The notes below the pieces were generated by a model. That model saw nothing but the letters and a program-made list of their open reading frames with translations. It did not search any database and was not told where the DNA came from. From GCA-003244245 sp046262495 (GTDB lineage Bacteria; Actinomycetota; Actinomycetes; Mycobacteriales; Pseudonocardiaceae), in the NCBI GenBank assembly GCA_046262495.1, contig JBHEMR010000081.1:1-7157 (forward strand): a DNA stretch of 7,157 bases. Reading direction: 5' to 3'. Position numbers and translations under genes: made by a program. Below, in pieces: positions 5,477-7,157 of this stretch (the first letter of the stretch is position 1; each line of letters opens with the position of its first letter).

Positions 5477-5607
5477 TGCTCACCCCGCCTCCTACGGTGC
5501 GGCGACGAGCCGAACGCCAGGTGGCGGCGATGCTGGCGGCGCGAACCTGGTCACCAACGCGCATCCCGACACGGCGCAGCTTCCCCGCCCTGTTGCCGTT
5601 GGCTTGA
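5476..5607 (+). CDS. Possible 43-residue translationally coupled small ORF
   Basis: An ATG overlaps the last base of the regulator stop (TGATG) and opens a 43-codon frame ending at TGA 5605-5607. Third positions are about 80% G/C, as in the real genes here. The product starts MLTPPPTVRRRAERQVAAML and is Arg-rich, with no hydrophobic helix or recognised motif. A kinase often begins exactly this way after a response regulator, but nothing kinase-like follows, so this could be a degraded remnant, a real small protein or chance. It has no ribosome binding site of its own and would depend on coupling. Confidence 0.22.
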   Translation: MLTPPPTVRRRAERQVAAMLAARTWSPTRIPTRRSFPALLPLA

Positions 5608-5693
5608 TCGTCCAAGTAACGGACTGCGGCGCGGGCCGAAACGCGAGAGCGACACTGTCGTTACTCCCTGTGCGTGGCCGTAAATCGGCGATC

Positions 5694-5701
5694 AAGGGGA
5701 G
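5694..5701 (+). promoter_or_regulatory. Strong ribosome binding site of the beta-propeller gene
   Basis: AAGGGGAG ends six bases before ATG 5708 and fixes that start. A short GCCG/CGGC stem (5677-5680 with 5686-5689) lies immediately upstream. The 231-base gap after the regulator gene suggests an independent promoter, but no clear hexamer pair was found. Confidence 0.75.
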
Positions 5702-5707
5702 ACCTGC

Positions 5708-6760
5708 ATGACGATCCGTTCCGCAGCGAAGCACCGTAAGAGCAGACCTGCCAGCCGGGTCCCGCTCGGGTCCCGACGGTGGGTAGCGGCGCTCGTGCCG
5801 GTGCTGGCGACCGTCACTGTGGCCAGCGGGGTCAGCACCGCCGTTGCGGCGGATAACCCGAATCCGACAGTGCTCGTCGGTGGCGACCCGCGAGGGATGG
5901 CGGTCGACCCCGACGGCAAGCATGCCTATGTGGCTAGTTTCGCCGACAACTCCCTGCGGGTGATCGACACCGCTACCCGGCAAGTGGTCGGGAGCATCCG
6001 CGTCGGCGCCAACCCGCGTGGAGTCGCGGTCGACCCAGACAGCCGGCACGCCTTGGTGACCAACTACTCCGAGAACTCGGTGAGCGTAGTCGACACCGCG
6101 AGTGGGAAAGTGATCAAGACTGTTGCTGTCGGCGTGAACCCCACCGCGGTGGTGGTTTTTCCCCGCGACCATTACGCCTTCGTCACCGACTACTACGGCA
6201 ACACCCTCAGCGTGATCAATACCGCGACTCTCAAGCTGGTCGGCACCGTGCCGGTTGGGGTCCACCCGGACGGGGTCGCGATTGATCCCAAGGGTGAGTT
6301 CGCCTATGTGACCAACAGTGGCAGCAACTCGGTCAGCGTGATCGACGTCCATACCCAGAAGCTGGTCCGCACCATTCTGGTCGGCCGGGCTCCACAGAAG
6401 GTAGCGATCGACCGTGACGGCCGTCACGCTTACGTGACGAACTTCGGGGACAACAACGTGAGCGTGATCAACCTTCCCAACGAGGTTGGCGTGAACCTTT
6501 ACAACGCCCTGATGAAGGTCAATGACACCATTCCGGTCGGCATCAACCCGCGTGGGTTGGCGGTCGACTCCGATAGCCACCACGCCTTCGTGGTCAACGT
6601 CGCTGAGGGCACCATGACCGTGATCGACACCGCCAAGGGGGCGGTGCTTGGCTCATCATTCGTCGGTTACGACCCCGATGATGTGGCTATCGCGCCCGAC
6701 AGCACCGCTTACGTCACCGCCAGAGGCGACGGCACCGTCACAGTGATCCGTCCATCCTGA
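5708..6760 (+). CDS. Exported YVTN-family seven-bladed beta-propeller protein
   Basis: This 350-residue protein has a basic N-terminus, a hydrophobic stretch at about 25-42 and an Ala-x-Ala cleavage region near 45-48 (STAVAA then DNPNPT), so a secreted or wall-associated location is expected. An RR pair (SRRWVA) is present but does not make a convincing Tat motif. The mature part is seven repeats of about 42 residues with the pattern VGxNPxGVAVDPDxxHAYVTN-x-NSVSVIDT (starts near 54, 98, 140, 182, 224, 276 and 318), as in YVTN/surface-layer propellers. Repeat 7 ends after its third strand, and the segment just after the signal can supply the missing strand, closing the ring. Repeat 5 is 10 residues longer, through PNEVGVNLYNALMK (257-270). 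No catalytic residue, lipobox, sortase signal or extra domain is seen, so binding or scaffolding is more likely than catalysis; the ligand is unknown. A 363-codon minus-strand frame across it is a repeat-driven shadow. Confidence 0.94.
   Translation: MTIRSAAKHRKSRPASRVPLGSRRWVAALVPVLATVTVASGVSTAVAADNPNPTVLVGGDPRGMAVDPDGKHAYVASFADNSLRVIDTATRQVVGSIRVGANPRGVAVDPDSRHALVTNYSENSVSVVDTASGKVIKTVAVGVNPTAVVVFPRDHYAFVTDYYGNTLSVINTATLKLVGTVPVGVHPDGVAIDPKGEFAYVTNSGSNSVSVIDVHTQKLVRTILVGRAPQKVAIDRDGRHAYVTNFGDNNVSVINLPNEVGVNLYNALMKVNDTIPVGINPRGLAVDSDSHHAFVVNVAEGTMTVIDTAKGAVLGSSFVGYDPDDVAIAPDSTAYVTARGDGTVTVIRPS
5867..6757 (+). repeat. Seven tandem ~126-bp propeller-coding repeats
   Basis: The mature coding region is built of seven units of about 126 bp, one per blade. 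Unit 5 is lengthened by 30 bp and unit 7 is shortened. The units have diverged in DNA sequence but keep blocks encoding NPRGVAVD and VSVIDTA, so the repeats are old rather than a recent expansion. Confidence 0.85.
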
Positions 6761-6769
6761 TCGTCGTCG

Positions 6770-6785
6770 GTCGGGCTTAGCCGAC
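6770..6785 (+). terminator. Short hairpin after the propeller gene
   Basis: GTCGG (6770-6774) pairs with CCGAC (6781-6785) around a six-base loop, nine bases after the stop codon. There is no T-run. It is a weak candidate for a U-less terminator of the propeller transcript. Confidence 0.35.
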
Positions 6786-6819
6786 AGCTAGATCCAGTCG
6801 CGACCGCAGAACAACGCGT

Positions 6820-6870
6820 ACAGTCAAACTGCAGCACAACACAGCACAACAATGGCGACAGTTTGACTGT
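6820..6870. repeat. Perfect 12-bp inverted repeat with 27-bp spacer
   Basis: ACAGTCAAACTG (6820-6831) and CAGTTTGACTGT (6859-6870) are exact inverse copies. The pair is noticeably more A/T-rich than its surroundings. The 27-base spacer holds a perfect tandem repeat. No flanking target duplication and no T-run follow, so neither a miniature element nor a classical terminator is supported. A regulatory site pair or a structured RNA fits better. Confidence 0.9.
6832..6851 (+). repeat. Perfect tandem 10-bp repeat inside the inverted-repeat spacer
   Basis: CAGCACAACA occurs twice back to back (6832-6841 and 6842-6851). A partial relative, CAGAACAAC, lies just before the left arm at about 6807-6815. 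A 10-bp period matches one helical turn. Confidence 0.9.
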
Positions 6871-6878
6871 TCCCTAGA

Positions 6879-6890
6879 TGCCATATGGCA
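6879..6890. repeat. Perfect 12-bp palindrome
   Basis: TGCCATATGGCA equals its own reverse complement and starts nine bases after the right arm of the 12-bp inverted repeat. It could be a dimeric-regulator site. Its A/T centre is unusual in this GC-rich flank. Confidence 0.85.
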
Positions 6891-7083
6891 GTTCCGGGCC
6901 TCGGCCGATAGTTTGTGGCTCACGCCACTGAGCGTGGTAGCCGAGTTCTGGTCGGGTGGAGGGACAGCGTTCCGGTCGACGCTGCAGTGGAGCAGCAGGC
7001 ACGGGCGACGCCACTCATCGCGATCGCCCGGGGGTACTGTTCGCCGAAGTCAGCCTCGGAACCAGCGAATGCAAGTTTCAGCC

Positions 7084-7101
7084 GCCCCCAGCGTCGGGGG
7101 C
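7084..7101. repeat. GC-only hairpin
   Basis: GCCCCC (7084-7089) pairs with GGGGGC (7096-7101) around AGCGTC, a very stable six-pair stem. If a minus-strand gene ends at 7127, this stem lies 26 bases past its stop and could act as its U-less terminator. Confidence 0.4.
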
Positions 7102-7133
7102 CGCCGCTGCGACCGAAGCCCCGTCCTCACGCC

Positions 7134-7151
7134 TGCGGTGCGATCACCGCA
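7134..7151. repeat. Seven-pair perfect hairpin at the right edge
   Basis: TGCGGTG (7134-7140) and CACCGCA (7145-7151) flank a four-base loop. It is either an RNA hairpin or, if the nine-codon minus-strand frame is real, symmetry inside a coding end. Confidence 0.4.
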
Positions 7152-7157
7152 AAGATC

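Larger units (their letters stand above)
6786..7157. other. Non-coding right flank rich in symmetric sequence
   Basis: No convincing coding frame, tRNA or known riboswitch was recognised from 6761 to the right edge. The content is a perfect 12-bp inverted repeat enclosing a tandem 10-bp repeat, a 12-bp palindrome, and two hairpins near the end. Two edge frames are too short to call. On the minus strand, nine codons ending IFAVIAPQA then TGA (7127-7129) could be the tail of a gene to the right. On the plus strand, a frame from ATG 7069 is open to the edge. If the minus-strand tail is real, this region lies between two convergent genes. Confidence 0.6.

Noticed and set aside
5492..6583. 363-codon minus-strand open frame with repeated VDRD/GVDH-type segments
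   Set aside because: Its periodicity mirrors the propeller repeats on the plus strand. The plus frame has a ribosome binding site, signal peptide and a recognised fold.
6820..6870. Miniature transposable element bounded by 12-bp inverted repeats
   Set aside because: No target-site duplication flanks it and the whole unit is only 51 bp.
7069..7157. Plus-strand frame from ATG 7069, open to the right edge
   Set aside because: It has no ribosome binding site, composition is Arg/Ser/Pro-rich, third-position bias is poor, and it crosses both edge hairpins.

Overview
The window looks like chromosomal DNA of a high-GC Gram-positive bacterium (Actinomycetota). The grounds are the strong G/C bias at third codon positions, GTG and TTG starts, a LexA site of the GAAC-N4-GTTC type, and families common in that phylum (zinc-finger Fpg/Nei glycosylase, RNHCP protein, actinobacterial DUF4142). 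A genus cannot be fixed from the sequence alone; Pseudonocardiales or Mycobacteriales relatives are a guess. No transposase, phage gene, CRISPR array, rRNA or tRNA was found.

Left part (1-2170): a minus-strand gene runs off the left edge (1-208). Next is a complete Fpg/Nei-type DNA glycosylase (359-1222, minus). Its 63-bp upstream gap carries a near-perfect SOS box (1268-1283), and its stop codon sits inside a perfect 16-bp palindrome. Upstream of it is a small two-helix membrane protein (1286-1726, minus). Divergent from that is an RNHCP zinc-ribbon protein (1850-2170, plus), which converges tail to tail on the next group.

Middle part (2190-5476): two minus-strand genes form a probable operon. 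The first is a ferric-reductase/NADPH-oxidase-like membrane flavocytochrome with two His pairs for heme b plus FAD and NAD(P)H modules (3158-4543). The second is a membrane-anchored DUF4142 protein that has lost the His/Glu positions I associate with the family (2190-3116). Diverging from them across a 201-bp gap is an OmpR/PhoB-type regulator (4745-5476). It keeps the winged helix but has a degenerate receiver: no acidic pair and no Lys. The arrangement suggests an atypical, possibly phosphorylation-independent regulator beside an extracytoplasmic redox module. This is the most interesting grouping in the window, but the functional link is inference.

Right part (5477-7157): a 43-codon ORF of uncertain status starts on the regulator's stop codon. 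Then comes an exported seven-bladed YVTN/NHL-like beta-propeller protein (5708-6760, plus) with a strong ribosome binding site and a 10-residue insertion in blade five. The last 397 bases hold no supportable gene but are rich in symmetry: a short hairpin just after the propeller stop, a perfect 12-bp inverted repeat enclosing a perfect tandem 10-bp repeat, a 12-bp palindrome, and two hairpins near the right edge.
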